Source of the DNA: JARRON01 sp037383845
GTDB taxonomy: Bacteria; Pseudomonadota; Gammaproteobacteria; Steroidobacterales; XN24
Direction of reading: 5' to 3'
DNA: 64,000 nucleotides
NCBI GenBank assembly: GCA_037383845.1
Contig: JARRON010000016.1
Coordinates: 62,001-126,000 of the forward strand
Below the pieces are notes generated by a model, which was not told the DNA's origin, ran no database searches, and saw only the letters and a program-made list of their open reading frames with translations. The first letter of the stretch is position 1; each line of letters begins with the position of its first letter. Of this stretch, positions 42,841 to 51,845 are shown one piece after another. Position numbers and translations under genes: made by a program.

Positions 42841-44238
42841 ATGTCCCGGGGCGAGGCCATCCTCTACACGCTGGTCGCCTACATGCTGGTCCTGGTGGCG
42901 ATCGGCCTGTGGGCTACGCGCCGCACGAGGGACACCGGGGACTTTTTCCTGGGCGGCCGGCGCCTGGGGGCGTGGGTGGCCGCCATCAGCGCATCCGCCT
43001 CGTCTTCGTCGGCCTGGACCCTGCTGGCGGTCAGCGGAATGGCCTACCTCTGGGGCACGCCGGCCCTGTGGCTCTTCCCGGCCACGCTGACCGGGTTCCT
43101 CATCAACTGGCTGTGGGTGGGGCCGAGGCTCATGGAAGCGAGCCGGAAAAGCGGCGCCATCACCCTGACCGAATTCCTTGCCGGGCCGGACGCGACCACC
43201 GGCTGGGCCCGGCGCATCGTCGTGCTCGCCTCAGTGGTAGTCATCTTCTCGTTCACCTTCTACGTGGCGGCCCAGTTCCAGGCCGCCGGTCATGCTTTTG
43301 CCGCCGCCTTCGACCTGCGGGCGGAAACTGCGCTGCTGATCGGCGCCGGCGTGGTCCTGGTGTACACCCTGCTGGGCGGCTTCTGGGCGGTGAGCGTGAC
43401 CGACACCCTGCAGGGCCTGCTGATGGCGGCCACGGCACTGCTGCTTCCCCTGGTGGCGGTGGCGGCCGTGGGGGGCGCACGGTCCCTGGCCGACGGGCTG
43501 ACGGCCCTGCCCGCGGCCCCTGACGGCCCTCCCGCGGCAGGGCTTGCGTCGCTCGGGTTTATTGCCGGCACCCTGGGCATCGGTCTCGGCTATCCGGGCC
43601 AGCCCCACGTGGTGAACCGCTTCATGGCGCTGCGTGATTCCCGGGCGCTGGCCCGGGGCCGGGTGATCGCCATCGCCTGGGCGGTGGTGATCTATGCCGG
43701 CATGCTGCTTCTGGGGCTGTGCGCCCGGGTGCTCTACCCCGGACTGCCCGAGGGTGAACAGGTGCTGTTCGAGGTGGCCAACCGGCTTTTCGCCCCGCTT
43801 GCCGCGGGCGTCATGATCGCCGCCGTGCTCTCGGCCATCATGTCCACGGCCGACAGTCAGCTGCTGGTGGCCGCATCCTCGGTGAGTCATGACCTGCCGC
43901 GGACGCCCAGGGAGGGGCTCACGCTCAGCCGGCTGGTGGTGCTGGCCATCTGCGTGCTGGCGGTGATCATCGCCTTGTTTGCTCCCCAGACCATCTTTAC
44001 CCGGGTTCTGTTCGCCTGGCACGCCCTGGGCGCTGCCTTCGGCCCGCCCCTGGTGGTGAAGCTGGCCGGGCGCCACATCGAGCCGGGGATATTGTTTGCA
44101 GCCATGGCCGTGGGCTTCGCAGGCACGGTGGGTCTGTACTGGCTGCCGGACACCCCCGGCGACTGGGCCGAGCGGCTGCTGCCCCTGGCCGCGTCCCTGG
44201 CCATCTGCATTGCCGGGTCCCGGAGCGGTTCGCCGTGA
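42841..44238 (+). CDS. sodium/solute symporter (SSS family, PutP-like)
   Basis: A 465-residue inner membrane symporter with about 13 helices, the LeuT-like SSS fold. Marks are GDFFLGGRRLGAWVAAISAS, SSSSAWTLLAVSGMAYLWG, LTEFLAGPDATTGWARRIV, FWAVSVTDTLQGLLMAATAL and GVMIAAVLSAIMSTADSQLL, the last in helix 8 of the sodium site. Closest to sodium/proline symporter PutP. Start ATG 42841, divergent from 5-oxoprolinase over 112 bp, so proline, 5-oxoproline or glutamate might be its substrate; not shown here. It overlaps the first GTPase gene. Confidence 0.92.
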   Translation: MSRGEAILYTLVAYMLVLVAIGLWATRRTRDTGDFFLGGRRLGAWVAAISASASSSSAWTLLAVSGMAYLWGTPALWLFPATLTGFLINWLWVGPRLMEASRKSGAITLTEFLAGPDATTGWARRIVVLASVVVIFSFTFYVAAQFQAAGHAFAAAFDLRAETALLIGAGVVLVYTLLGGFWAVSVTDTLQGLLMAATALLLPLVAVAAVGGARSLADGLTALPAAPDGPPAAGLASLGFIAGTLGIGLGYPGQPHVVNRFMALRDSRALARGRVIAIAWAVVIYAGMLLLGLCARVLYPGLPEGEQVLFEVANRLFAPLAAGVMIAAVLSAIMSTADSQLLVAASSVSHDLPRTPREGLTLSRLVVLAICVLAVIIALFAPQTIFTRVLFAWHALGAAFGPPLVVKLAGRHIEPGILFAAMAVGFAGTVGLYWLPDTPGDWAERLLPLAASLAICIAGSRSGSP

Positions 44239-45734
44239 GCCTGGACCGTCGCTTCCGGGTCGTTGCCGCCATCGTCGTGCTGGTGGCGCTGGTACTTTTC
44301 GCCGGCACACTGCTGGCCGTGGCCGATACGGTCCTGTCCGTGCTGGAGCGACTGCGGCAGGGCCCGGCACTGATCTACTACGGCTTCCTGGCCCTGCTGG
44401 CCGCCGGCACTGCTGGCGCTGTCTGGCTGCTTTGGTGGCTGTTGTGGCCCCGGGGGCGGAAGACCCCGGAGAAGAAGTCCCGCGAGCCGGTCACCGAGGG
44501 CGATCTGGCCGACGCGCTGGAGGCGGAGCGTGCCCTGGGCACCGATACGGCGGCCGCCGAGCGTGAGCTGGCGGAGCTTGCCCGGCGGCGTTCTACCGGC
44601 GCCCTTTACATCGCCCTGTTCGGGGAAGCCAGCGCGGGGAAGAGTTCCCTGGTGAAGGCGCTGGTGCCGGGTGCCGCGCCGGAGATCGATGTCCGCTCGG
44701 GCACGACCCGGACCGTGACCCACTACCGCTGGGAGCTGGATTCCGGCGACGTCCTGGAGGTCGCCGACGTGCCGGGCAGCGGCGATGATGCAGCCCTGGA
44801 CGAGCTGGCCATGGACGAGGCCCTGCGGGCCCACGTCGTGGTCTATGTCTGCGACGGTGACCTGACCCGCAGCCAGTACGAAGACCTGGCGGCCCTGGCG
44901 ACCGCCGGGAAGCCCATGGTGGTTGCCCTGAACAAGTCCGACCGCTATTCCCCGGAGGAACTCCCGGAGGTGGCGCGGCGCGTCGAGGAACGCCTGTCAG
45001 GCCTGGAACCCGGCCCGGAGGTGGTGCCGGTGACCGCCGGAGGCATGGAAACGGTGGTCGTCCGCGGTCCCGACGGGCAGGAAACCCGAACCCAGCGGCC
45101 CCGGCCGGCAAAGGCGGACGAGCTGCGGCAGGCACTGCAGCGCCAGGTGGACAGCAGCACCGAGGCCCTGGATGCGCTGCGGGACGCCTCGGTATTCCGG
45201 CGCGCCTCGGAGAAGCTCGCGGACGCGGCCGCGGCCCGTCAGCGGGAGCGGGCGGATGAGATCGTGGCGGGTTACACGAAGAAGGCCATCATCGGGGCGC
45301 TGGCGGCGGTGAGCCCGGGCGCGGACATCCTCATCCAGGGCTACCTGGGAACGGCCCTGGTGCGGGAGTTGTGCAAACTCTATGGTGCGCCCGTGCGCGA
45401 CCTCGACGTACAGAAGTTCCTGGATATCGCCCAGGGCTATGTGGGACGCGCGGTGCCGCTGCTGCTGGCCATATCGGGCAACGTGCTGAAGGCCTTCCCC
45501 GGCGCCGGCACCGTGGCGGGGGGGCTCGCCCATGCCGTGGCCTACGGCCTCATCTTCGACGCCCTGGGCAAGGGACTGGTACACAGCCTGGAGACCACGG
45601 GAGAACTGCGGCCCGCTGCAGCGGCCCGCAAGGTGGGAGACGAACTCGGTGACGACATCGGACGAAAAGCGCGGCGGCTGGCGCGGCTGGCCCTGGAAGC
45701 GAGACGGGACACCCGCGGACGCGGCGGGTCCTGA
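44235..45734 (+). CDS. membrane-associated GTPase with DUF697-type C terminus (first of tandem)
   Basis: A 499-residue protein. Two N-terminal membrane segments (about 10-33 and 45-70, ending VWLLWWLLWPRG) are followed by a dynamin/Era-like GTPase domain: G1 GEASAGKS (130-137), G3 DVPG (178-181) and G4 NKSD (234-237). After about residue 340 a DUF697-like helical region follows (YTKKAIIGALAAVSPGADIL, LSVDRKLFDIA-like VQKFLDIAQGYVG). Start is GTG 44235 sharing GTGA with the symporter stop. It overlaps the second GTPase gene. Function unknown: probably membrane remodelling or stress, by analogy to the family. Confidence 0.85.
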   Translation: MSLDRRFRVVAAIVVLVALVLFAGTLLAVADTVLSVLERLRQGPALIYYGFLALLAAGTAGAVWLLWWLLWPRGRKTPEKKSREPVTEGDLADALEAERALGTDTAAAERELAELARRRSTGALYIALFGEASAGKSSLVKALVPGAAPEIDVRSGTTRTVTHYRWELDSGDVLEVADVPGSGDDAALDELAMDEALRAHVVVYVCDGDLTRSQYEDLAALATAGKPMVVALNKSDRYSPEELPEVARRVEERLSGLEPGPEVVPVTAGGMETVVVRGPDGQETRTQRPRPAKADELRQALQRQVDSSTEALDALRDASVFRRASEKLADAAAARQRERADEIVAGYTKKAIIGALAAVSPGADILIQGYLGTALVRELCKLYGAPVRDLDVQKFLDIAQGYVGRAVPLLLAISGNVLKAFPGAGTVAGGLAHAVAYGLIFDALGKGLVHSLETTGELRPAAAARKVGDELGDDIGRKARRLARLALEARRDTRGRGGS

Positions 45735-47019
45735 CGGCTCCGCCGGCGACAATCACCTGGCCCTGGCGCGGGAGAGCCTGAAGGGGCTCCTGGAAGACTC
45801 CCGGCTGCCGGAGGAGGTGCGGCTGTCACTGGCCGAGGACTTCGCAGAACTGGAAGCCATGCTCCGGAAGCTGGAGCAGGGAGAGATCCACATCGCGGTC
45901 CTGGGAGAGGTCAGTGTCGGCAAGTCGTCCCTGCTGAACGCGCTGCTGGGAGAAGCCCGCTTCGCCACCAGCCCGCTTCACGGAGAGACGCGGCGCCCCT
46001 CGCAGGCCCAGTGGCGGGAAGAGCAAAGCGGCGGGGTCATGCTCATGGACACCCCGGGCATCAACGAGGTTGGCGGGGAGGAGCGCGAGCGCATGGCCAG
46101 GGAGGTGGCTGAACGCTCGGACCTGGTGATGTTCGTGCTCGACGGTGACCTCAACGCCATGGAGCAGTCCGCCCTGGAGGAGGCCCTGGCGCCGGGCCGG
46201 CCCCTCATCGTCGTGCTCAACAAGGCCGATCGCTACACCGACGAGGAACGTGATGCCCTGCTGGAGCGGATTGCGCAGAGGCTGGCGGGGCGCGTCCGGC
46301 CGGAGAACATCATCGCGGCGGCGGCGGACCCGGCGCCCGTGCGCCGAATCGTGCGGACGCCCGACGGGGAGGAAGTGGAGGAAAGGGAGGTGCCGCCTCC
46401 CCGGGTGGAGCAGCTTCGGGAACGGCTGTGGAACGTGCTGGAGGCGGAAGGCCGCAGCCTGGCGGCAGTGAGCGCCAGCATGTTCGCCGGCCAGGTCAGC
46501 GAGCGGGTCGGTCGTCAGGTCGTGGCTGCCCGGCGCCGCGCGGCGGAACGGCTGGTGCGCTACTACTGCATTGCCAAGGGCGTGGCGGTGGCCGTCAACC
46601 CGGTGCCGGTGGCGGACCTGTTCGCGGCGGCGGCCCTGGATGCCGGCATGGTGTTTCACCTGTCCCGGCTCTACGGGCTTCCGCTGACGCGGGCGGAGGC
46701 CCGCTCACTGGTCACGGTCATCGCCACGCAGATGACGGTGCTCATGGGTACCGTGTGGGTGACACATCTGATCTCGGCGGCCCTGAAGGCGGGCACCGGC
46801 GGCCTGTCCACGGTGCTGACCGCGGGCGCCCAGGGTGCCGTAGCCTATTACGGCACCTACATGGTGGGACGGGTCGCGGAGCGGTACTTTGCCGAGGGCA
46901 AGTCCTGGGGGCCGGGCGGGCCCAAGGCAGTGGTGCAGGAGATCCTGGAATCCGTCGACCGGGAGTCCATCCTGGCCCAGGCCCGGGATGACCTGTCTGC
47001 CCGGCTGCGGCGCAGCTGA
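45649..47019 (+). CDS. GTPase with DUF697-type C terminus (second of tandem)
   Basis: A 456-residue GTPase like its upstream neighbour but without N-terminal membrane segments. G1 is GEVSVGKS (86-93), G3 DTPG (134-137) and G4 NKAD (191-194). A C-terminal membrane-associating region has hydrophobic helices (KGVAVAVNPVPVADLFAAAA, TVLMGTVWVTHLISAALKAG). The start I choose, GTG 45649, overlaps the first GTPase by 86 bp and follows a GGGAGA stretch; no later in-frame start keeps the N-terminal helix. The pair probably work as a heterodimer, as inferred from tandem position. Confidence 0.82.
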   Translation: MTTSDEKRGGWRGWPWKRDGTPADAAGPDGSAGDNHLALARESLKGLLEDSRLPEEVRLSLAEDFAELEAMLRKLEQGEIHIAVLGEVSVGKSSLLNALLGEARFATSPLHGETRRPSQAQWREEQSGGVMLMDTPGINEVGGEERERMAREVAERSDLVMFVLDGDLNAMEQSALEEALAPGRPLIVVLNKADRYTDEERDALLERIAQRLAGRVRPENIIAAAADPAPVRRIVRTPDGEEVEEREVPPPRVEQLRERLWNVLEAEGRSLAAVSASMFAGQVSERVGRQVVAARRRAAERLVRYYCIAKGVAVAVNPVPVADLFAAAALDAGMVFHLSRLYGLPLTRAEARSLVTVIATQMTVLMGTVWVTHLISAALKAGTGGLSTVLTAGAQGAVAYYGTYMVGRVAERYFAEGKSWGPGGPKAVVQEILESVDRESILAQARDDLSARLRRS

Positions 47020-47025
47020 CGCCGG

Positions 47026-47370
47026 ATGACGAGGCAGGAAGAGGCGGCCGTGCTGGCGGTGGTCCGGTCCATACCGTCGGGTCGGGTGGCGACTTACGGG
47101 CAGGTGGCGCGGGAAGCCGGCCTGGGCCGGCGAGCCCGGTTCGTCGGTCGCGTCATGGCCCGGCTCGGTGGCAGCAGTGGCGTGCCCTGGCACCGGGTCG
47201 TCAGGGCCGGCGGCGAAATCGCCTTCGCCCCGGGGTCCGAGGAATACCGGAAGCAGCGTGCCCTGCTTGAAAGCGAGGGCGTGACATTCCAGGGGCGCCG
47301 GATCGACATGTTGCGCTGCGGCTGGCAGGCAAGCCTGGACGAGCTGCTCTGGGGTCCTCCGCCGGCCTAG
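47026..47370 (+). CDS. atl: alkyltransferase-like protein (ATL), MGMT family
   Basis: A 114-residue protein with the fold of O6-alkylguanine-DNA alkyltransferase. The active site PCHR is replaced by PWHR (W55), the ATL signature, so it cannot transfer the alkyl group and instead binds O6-alkylguanine, flips it and flags it to nucleotide excision repair. IPSGRVATYGQVAREAG with the helix-turn-helix YGQ and arginine finger RARFVGRVM are intact. Start ATG 47026 follows the GTPase stop by 6 bp. Confidence 0.93.
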   Translation: MTRQEEAAVLAVVRSIPSGRVATYGQVAREAGLGRRARFVGRVMARLGGSSGVPWHRVVRAGGEIAFAPGSEEYRKQRALLESEGVTFQGRRIDMLRCGWQASLDELLWGPPPA

Positions 47371-47509
47371 CCGGGACCGGGCAGGCCCGGCCCAGTTGGA
47401 CTAAGATGCCGGTTTCGGGAGTTTCCCGGGCAGACGGCCCCGGCACGTGCCGGCTGCAGCCCGGACCCTGAAGCCAACAAGAAAGAGATTCGGCGAGGAG
47501 TTCGACAGC

Positions 47510-49432
47510 ATGGCCTATTTCGTAACCGGAGCTTCCGGCTTCATCGGACGGCGGCTGGTGGAGAAGCTGCTTTCCCGGCGGGGCAAGATCTACGTGCTTG
47601 TTCGCGGCAGCAGGAGCTCGAAGCAGGTCAAGGCCCTGATGGAGGGATGGGGCGCGAAGGGCAACCGGATCATCCCCGTGAAGGGCGACCTGACCAAGCG
47701 CAACCTGGGCATTTCCCGCAAGGAGACCGCCGAACTCGAGGGCAAGATCAGGCATTTCTTTCATCTGGCCGCCGTTTACGACATGAAGGCCCCTGCGGAG
47801 GTGCAGGTCCAGGTCAACCTGGAAGGCACCCGCAATGCGGTGAAGTTCGCCGAGAAGATCGGCGCGGGTCATTTCCACATGGTCAGTTCGATTGCGGCTG
47901 CCGGCCGGTATGACGGCACCTTCACGGAGGACATGTTCGAGGAAGCCACCGGCCTGGATCACCCCTATTTCCGCACCAAGCACGACTCGGAGGGCCTGGT
48001 CCGGGAGGAGTGCACCATCCCGTGGCGGATCTATCGTCCCGGCATGGTGGTGGGAGACTCGAAGACCGGAGAGGCCGACAAGGTCGACGGGCCGTACTAC
48101 TTCTTCAAGCTGATCCAGAAGGTCCGCGACGCACTGCCGCGATGGATGCCCCTGATCGGCATCGAGGGGGGACGCATGAACATCGTCCCCGTGGATTTCG
48201 TGGTGGATGCCCTGGACCACATCGCCCATGCGCCGGGGGAGGACGGGGGCTGCTTCCACCTCACGGACCCTCATCCGCGCCGGATCGGCCGGATGTTCGG
48301 GGTGGTGCCCGGGTACGTCTGGAAGACCGTGTCCGGCCTGCCGCCCGTGCGGCGGGTGACGAACAGCGTGCTTTCGGACCTGGGCATCCCGCGGTCGGTC
48401 CTGGGATATATCAACAACCCCACGCGCTTCGATTCCCGGGAAACCGAGCGCCTGCTGAAGGGTACGGACATCCGGGTACCGGACCTGTCGGAATACGCCT
48501 GGAAGCTGTGGGACTACTGGGAGCGCCACCTCGATCCCGATCTCTTCGTGGACCGGAGCCTGCGGGGTGCCGTGGCGGGAAAGCATGTCCTGATCACGGG
48601 CGCATCGTCGGGCATCGGCCAGGCCACTGCCCTCCGCATGGCCGAGGCAGGGGCCCGGGTCATCATGGTGGCTCGCGGTGAGGAGGCACTCAAGGAAACC
48701 CAGGCCGAGATCCGGAGTCGCGGCGGCAAAGCCGACTGGTATACCTGCGACCTGACCGACCTGGAAGCCATCGACGGGCTGTGCGAGAAGATCCTCGAGG
48801 ACCACGGCCACGTGGATATCCTGGTGAACAACGCCGGCCGGTCCATACGCCGCAGCATCGAGCTGTCTTTCGACCGGTTCCACGACTTCGAGAGGACGAT
48901 GCAGCTCAACTATTTTGGTTCCCTTCGCATGACCATGCAGCTGCTGCCTTCCATGATTGCCCGGCGGAAAGGCCACATCATCAATATCTCTTCCATCGGC
49001 GTTCTCTCCAACGCGCCGAGGTTCTCAGCCTACGTGGCTTCCAAGTCGGCTCTGGATGCGTTCACCCGGTGTGCTGCAGCCGAGCTGTCCCACCGGGGCA
49101 TTTCCTTCACGACCATCAACATGCCCCTGGTCCGCACGCCGATGATCGCTCCCACCAAGGTGTACGAGAACGTGCCCACCATCAGCCCACAGGAGGCAGC
49201 GGAGCTCGTGGCCGACGCGGCCATCACCAAGAAGAAGCAGATCGCCACGCGTCTGGGCATCTCCGCCCAGATTCTCTACCTGCTTTTCCCCAAGGCCATG
49301 GAGATCAGCATGAACACGGCGTTCCAGATGTTCCCGGACTCCGCGGCGGCCAAGGGCGTCAAGGAGGACCAGGGCCGGACCTCGGCGGAGCAGATCGCCC
49401 TGGCCCAGTTCACCAGGGGGATTCACTGGTAA
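47510..49432 (+). CDS. fatty acyl reductase (bifunctional FAR), Marinobacter type
   Basis: A 640-residue NADPH-dependent enzyme of wax ester and fatty alcohol synthesis that reduces fatty acyl-CoA or aldehyde to alcohol. The N-terminal extended-SDR domain has TGASGFIG (6-13), HLAAVYDM, SSIAAAG, YFRTK and RIYRPGMVVGDSKTG; the C-terminal classical SDR domain has TGASSGIG (about 363), DILVNNAGRSIRRS, NISSIGVL and YVASKSALDAF. Close relatives are about 660 residues. Here the loop after FHLTDPHP (about residue 256) is roughly 20 residues shorter: HPRRIGRMFG joins directly. Start ATG 47510 follows GAGGAG. No wax synthase is in the window. Confidence 0.9.
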   Translation: MAYFVTGASGFIGRRLVEKLLSRRGKIYVLVRGSRSSKQVKALMEGWGAKGNRIIPVKGDLTKRNLGISRKETAELEGKIRHFFHLAAVYDMKAPAEVQVQVNLEGTRNAVKFAEKIGAGHFHMVSSIAAAGRYDGTFTEDMFEEATGLDHPYFRTKHDSEGLVREECTIPWRIYRPGMVVGDSKTGEADKVDGPYYFFKLIQKVRDALPRWMPLIGIEGGRMNIVPVDFVVDALDHIAHAPGEDGGCFHLTDPHPRRIGRMFGVVPGYVWKTVSGLPPVRRVTNSVLSDLGIPRSVLGYINNPTRFDSRETERLLKGTDIRVPDLSEYAWKLWDYWERHLDPDLFVDRSLRGAVAGKHVLITGASSGIGQATALRMAEAGARVIMVARGEEALKETQAEIRSRGGKADWYTCDLTDLEAIDGLCEKILEDHGHVDILVNNAGRSIRRSIELSFDRFHDFERTMQLNYFGSLRMTMQLLPSMIARRKGHIINISSIGVLSNAPRFSAYVASKSALDAFTRCAAAELSHRGISFTTINMPLVRTPMIAPTKVYENVPTISPQEAAELVADAAITKKKQIATRLGISAQILYLLFPKAMEISMNTAFQMFPDSAAAKGVKEDQGRTSAEQIALAQFTRGIHW

Positions 49433-49436
49433 GGCC

Positions 49437-49943
49437 ATGGCTAAGGGCCCCTTCGTTTGCTTCTCTCACGGCAAGGAGAGCGGGCCGTGGGGCACGAAGA
49501 TCTCGGCCATGGCCGACCTGGCCCGGGACCGGGGGCTGGCGGTGGAGTCCCTCGACTATCGGGGCATGGAGGATCCCGTCGAGAGGGTGGGAAAGCTGGT
49601 GGCCCACTGCGGCGTCCTGCAGCAGCCCCTGGTGCTGGTGGGCTCCAGCATGGGAGGCCACGTCGCCGCCTCCGCCTCGGCCCAGCTGCCGGACGTCCGG
49701 GGGCTTTTCCTCATCGCCCCGGCGTTCTACATGCCGGGCTACGAGCACCTGACGCCAGAACCCCGCGCCGGCCGAATCACCCTGGTCCACGGCTGGCGGG
49801 ACGAGGTGGTCCCGGCGAGCAACAGCGTGCGATTCGCCGCGACGCACCGCGCCACGCTGCACCTCATCGACGGTGATCACCGCCTGACCGACAGCCTGTT
49901 CGAGATCAACCGCTTCTTCGACTGGTTCCTTGATGACCTCTAG
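49437..49943 (+). CDS. small alpha/beta hydrolase
   Basis: A 168-residue compact alpha/beta hydrolase. The nucleophile elbow is GSSMGG, the acid lies in the HGWRDEVVP strand and the His in IDGDHRL, so the triad looks complete (Ser, Asp, His). Start ATG 49437 is 4 bp after the fatty acyl reductase stop, suggesting cotranscription. An esterase acting on a short or medium acyl chain is plausible. The length is shorter than classical lipases because the lid region is missing. Confidence 0.85.
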   Translation: MAKGPFVCFSHGKESGPWGTKISAMADLARDRGLAVESLDYRGMEDPVERVGKLVAHCGVLQQPLVLVGSSMGGHVAASASAQLPDVRGLFLIAPAFYMPGYEHLTPEPRAGRITLVHGWRDEVVPASNSVRFAATHRATLHLIDGDHRLTDSLFEINRFFDWFLDDL

Positions 49944-50141
49944 CCGCAGCGCGGCGCCCCTGCCGGAGCACGCGTCGGCCTGACGGCCGCAGCCTTCGCT
50001 GCGCTGCGTCAATTACCGATTGTTCCCGGTTCCGGCCGGTGTTAGTGATGGAGTCTGGAGAGGTATGGGACGGCGCCTGGCTACCTTCTGCCCGGGCGCG
50101 TCTCGCGCGGCTTATGCCGGGGAGTCAGCCAGGCAGGCATC

Positions 50142-51821
50142 ATGGGAACACTTCCCGAAGAAGGATCCGCGGTGGGCGGTCCCGTGTCGGACCATAGCCC
50201 CAGCGGCAGGATCCTGGAGAAGGTCGAGGAGCGCTCGACCCGGCGGGTCACGCCGCGGATCGTCCGGAACTGGATCGCGCCTATGGTCATGGTGGTGGCC
50301 GTGGCGCTGCTCTTCAGCACCGTGTTCTACATGGTGGACCTGTTCTTCATGGACGGTGCGGTGACGGGCGCGGCAGGGGTGTTCGAACACTATCTTGCCT
50401 TCACGCCGGAACTCATTACCGACGCGCTGCCCGCCCTCGGGACGACGATCGTCGCGGCCCTGGGCATCGTCCTCACGGTCATCGCCATCATCGTCCAGCT
50501 GTCATCAGAGCGATATACCAGCGTGGCCATGATGTTCCTGCGGGACCCGGTGCACGTGGCCGTGCTGAGTTTCTACGTGGTGGCCAGCCTCTGCGCCGTG
50601 TGGCTCAGCGTCACGCTTCGGGTGGATTTCGTTCCCCGCAGCCTTCTGCTGCTGGTGATGACGCTCACCAGCCTCGGCCTGGCCACGATGCTGCCTTATT
50701 TCGCCTATACCTTCTGGTTCCTGGAGCCCGGGAACATCATCGAAAGACTGCGGCTGAGGAGCTCCCGGATCGCCCGCGCGGGGCTGGCATCCGAGTCCGC
50801 CGAGGACGTGGAGCGGCTGCAGGAACGGCTGGTGTTGCAGATGGAGGAGATCACCGACATCGCCAACAACTCCATCGAAGGCCGGGACAAGATCATCGCG
50901 GCGGATGCGGTGAACGGTCTGCGTGATTTCCTGCTTCACTACATTGCCCACAAGGAAGAAGGGACGCCTTTGTGGTTCCGGACGGGAGAGGCGTTGCGGG
51001 CCAGCCCCGACTTCACCGGGATGGACACCGAACTTCTGACGGAGCTTTCCAATCGCGGACTCTGGGTGGAGTGGAAAACGCTCCGGGAGTTCGAGCGGGT
51101 CTTCCACGAGGCGCTGGATTCCATGGAGGAGATCGCCACGCTGGTGGCTATCGACACCCGCTACCTGGGCGAGGTGGCGGCGCAGCGGGGGCATTCCGAC
51201 AGCCTGCGCATGGTCTTCCGTTTCCTCAATTCCTACATCCGCGCCGCCGTGGAAGCCGGGTCCTCGCGAACTGCCTGCGACGTCCTGCACCAGTACCGCA
51301 TGCTGCTCGAGGAACTGCTGCGGCTGGGCGACGCAGACGCGGCGTGCGAGGGCGTGGCCTTTATCAAGTACTACGGGCAGATCGCCTTCGAGGAAGATCT
51401 GCCATCGGTCACCGAGACCGTCGCCTACGACGTGGCGGCCCTCTGCCAGTACGCCCACCGGCGGGGCCTGAAGGGCGAGGTAAGGATCCTCCGGCAGCTT
51501 CTGAACCTGGACGCCGAAGGCCCCACCGAGGGCTACCGCCAGCAGCGCAGCCTGAGGGGCGTCCGCCGCGCCCAGACCAAGCTGGCGGTCTACTACCTTT
51601 CCGCCGGCGCGCCGGACAAGGCCCGGCTCATTGCCGAGGACATGCGGGACATGCCGCCGAGCCTTCTGGAAGGCGTCCGGGACGACCTGGTACAGGCCCC
51701 TCCGCCCCATTTCTGGGAAATCGTCGACCGGGGACGGAACCTGCATTACCTGAAAGACGACGAGCGGCAGCAGTTGGACACCTTCCTCGGCTGGCTCGAG
51801 ACGGGAAGCCGTCCGGGCTGA
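50142..51821 (+). CDS. DUF2254 membrane protein
   Basis: A 559-residue membrane protein of the DUF2254 family. About four hydrophobic segments lie in the first 200 residues (APMVMVVAVALLFSTVFYMV, IVAALGIVLTVIAIIVQLSS, VAVLSFYVVASLCAVWLSVT, LLLLVMTLTSLGLATMLPYF), then a long cytoplasmic helical domain with ERYTSVAMMFLRD-type blocks. Function unknown. Start ATG 50142; GTG 50184 in frame is also possible. The 198-bp region before it shows nothing clear. It is convergent with the hydrolase gene. Confidence 0.87.
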   Translation: MGTLPEEGSAVGGPVSDHSPSGRILEKVEERSTRRVTPRIVRNWIAPMVMVVAVALLFSTVFYMVDLFFMDGAVTGAAGVFEHYLAFTPELITDALPALGTTIVAALGIVLTVIAIIVQLSSERYTSVAMMFLRDPVHVAVLSFYVVASLCAVWLSVTLRVDFVPRSLLLLVMTLTSLGLATMLPYFAYTFWFLEPGNIIERLRLRSSRIARAGLASESAEDVERLQERLVLQMEEITDIANNSIEGRDKIIAADAVNGLRDFLLHYIAHKEEGTPLWFRTGEALRASPDFTGMDTELLTELSNRGLWVEWKTLREFERVFHEALDSMEEIATLVAIDTRYLGEVAAQRGHSDSLRMVFRFLNSYIRAAVEAGSSRTACDVLHQYRMLLEELLRLGDADAACEGVAFIKYYGQIAFEEDLPSVTETVAYDVAALCQYAHRRGLKGEVRILRQLLNLDAEGPTEGYRQQRSLRGVRRAQTKLAVYYLSAGAPDKARLIAEDMRDMPPSLLEGVRDDLVQAPPPHFWEIVDRGRNLHYLKDDERQQLDTFLGWLETGSRPG

Positions 51822-51845
51822 CCCGCCGGCCCGGTCGGGCCCTGG

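Noticed and set aside
41358..43523. Plus-strand frame of about 720 codons over the 5-oxoprolinase and symporter start
   Set aside because: It is antisense to a full-length hydantoinase A/B protein and continues out of frame into the symporter gene.
47373..47393. Hairpin after the ATL gene as a terminator
   Set aside because: A stem of CCGGG/CCCGG with loop CAGG can be drawn, extended past a bulged A, but no T tract follows and the region is GC-rich, so such stems arise by chance.
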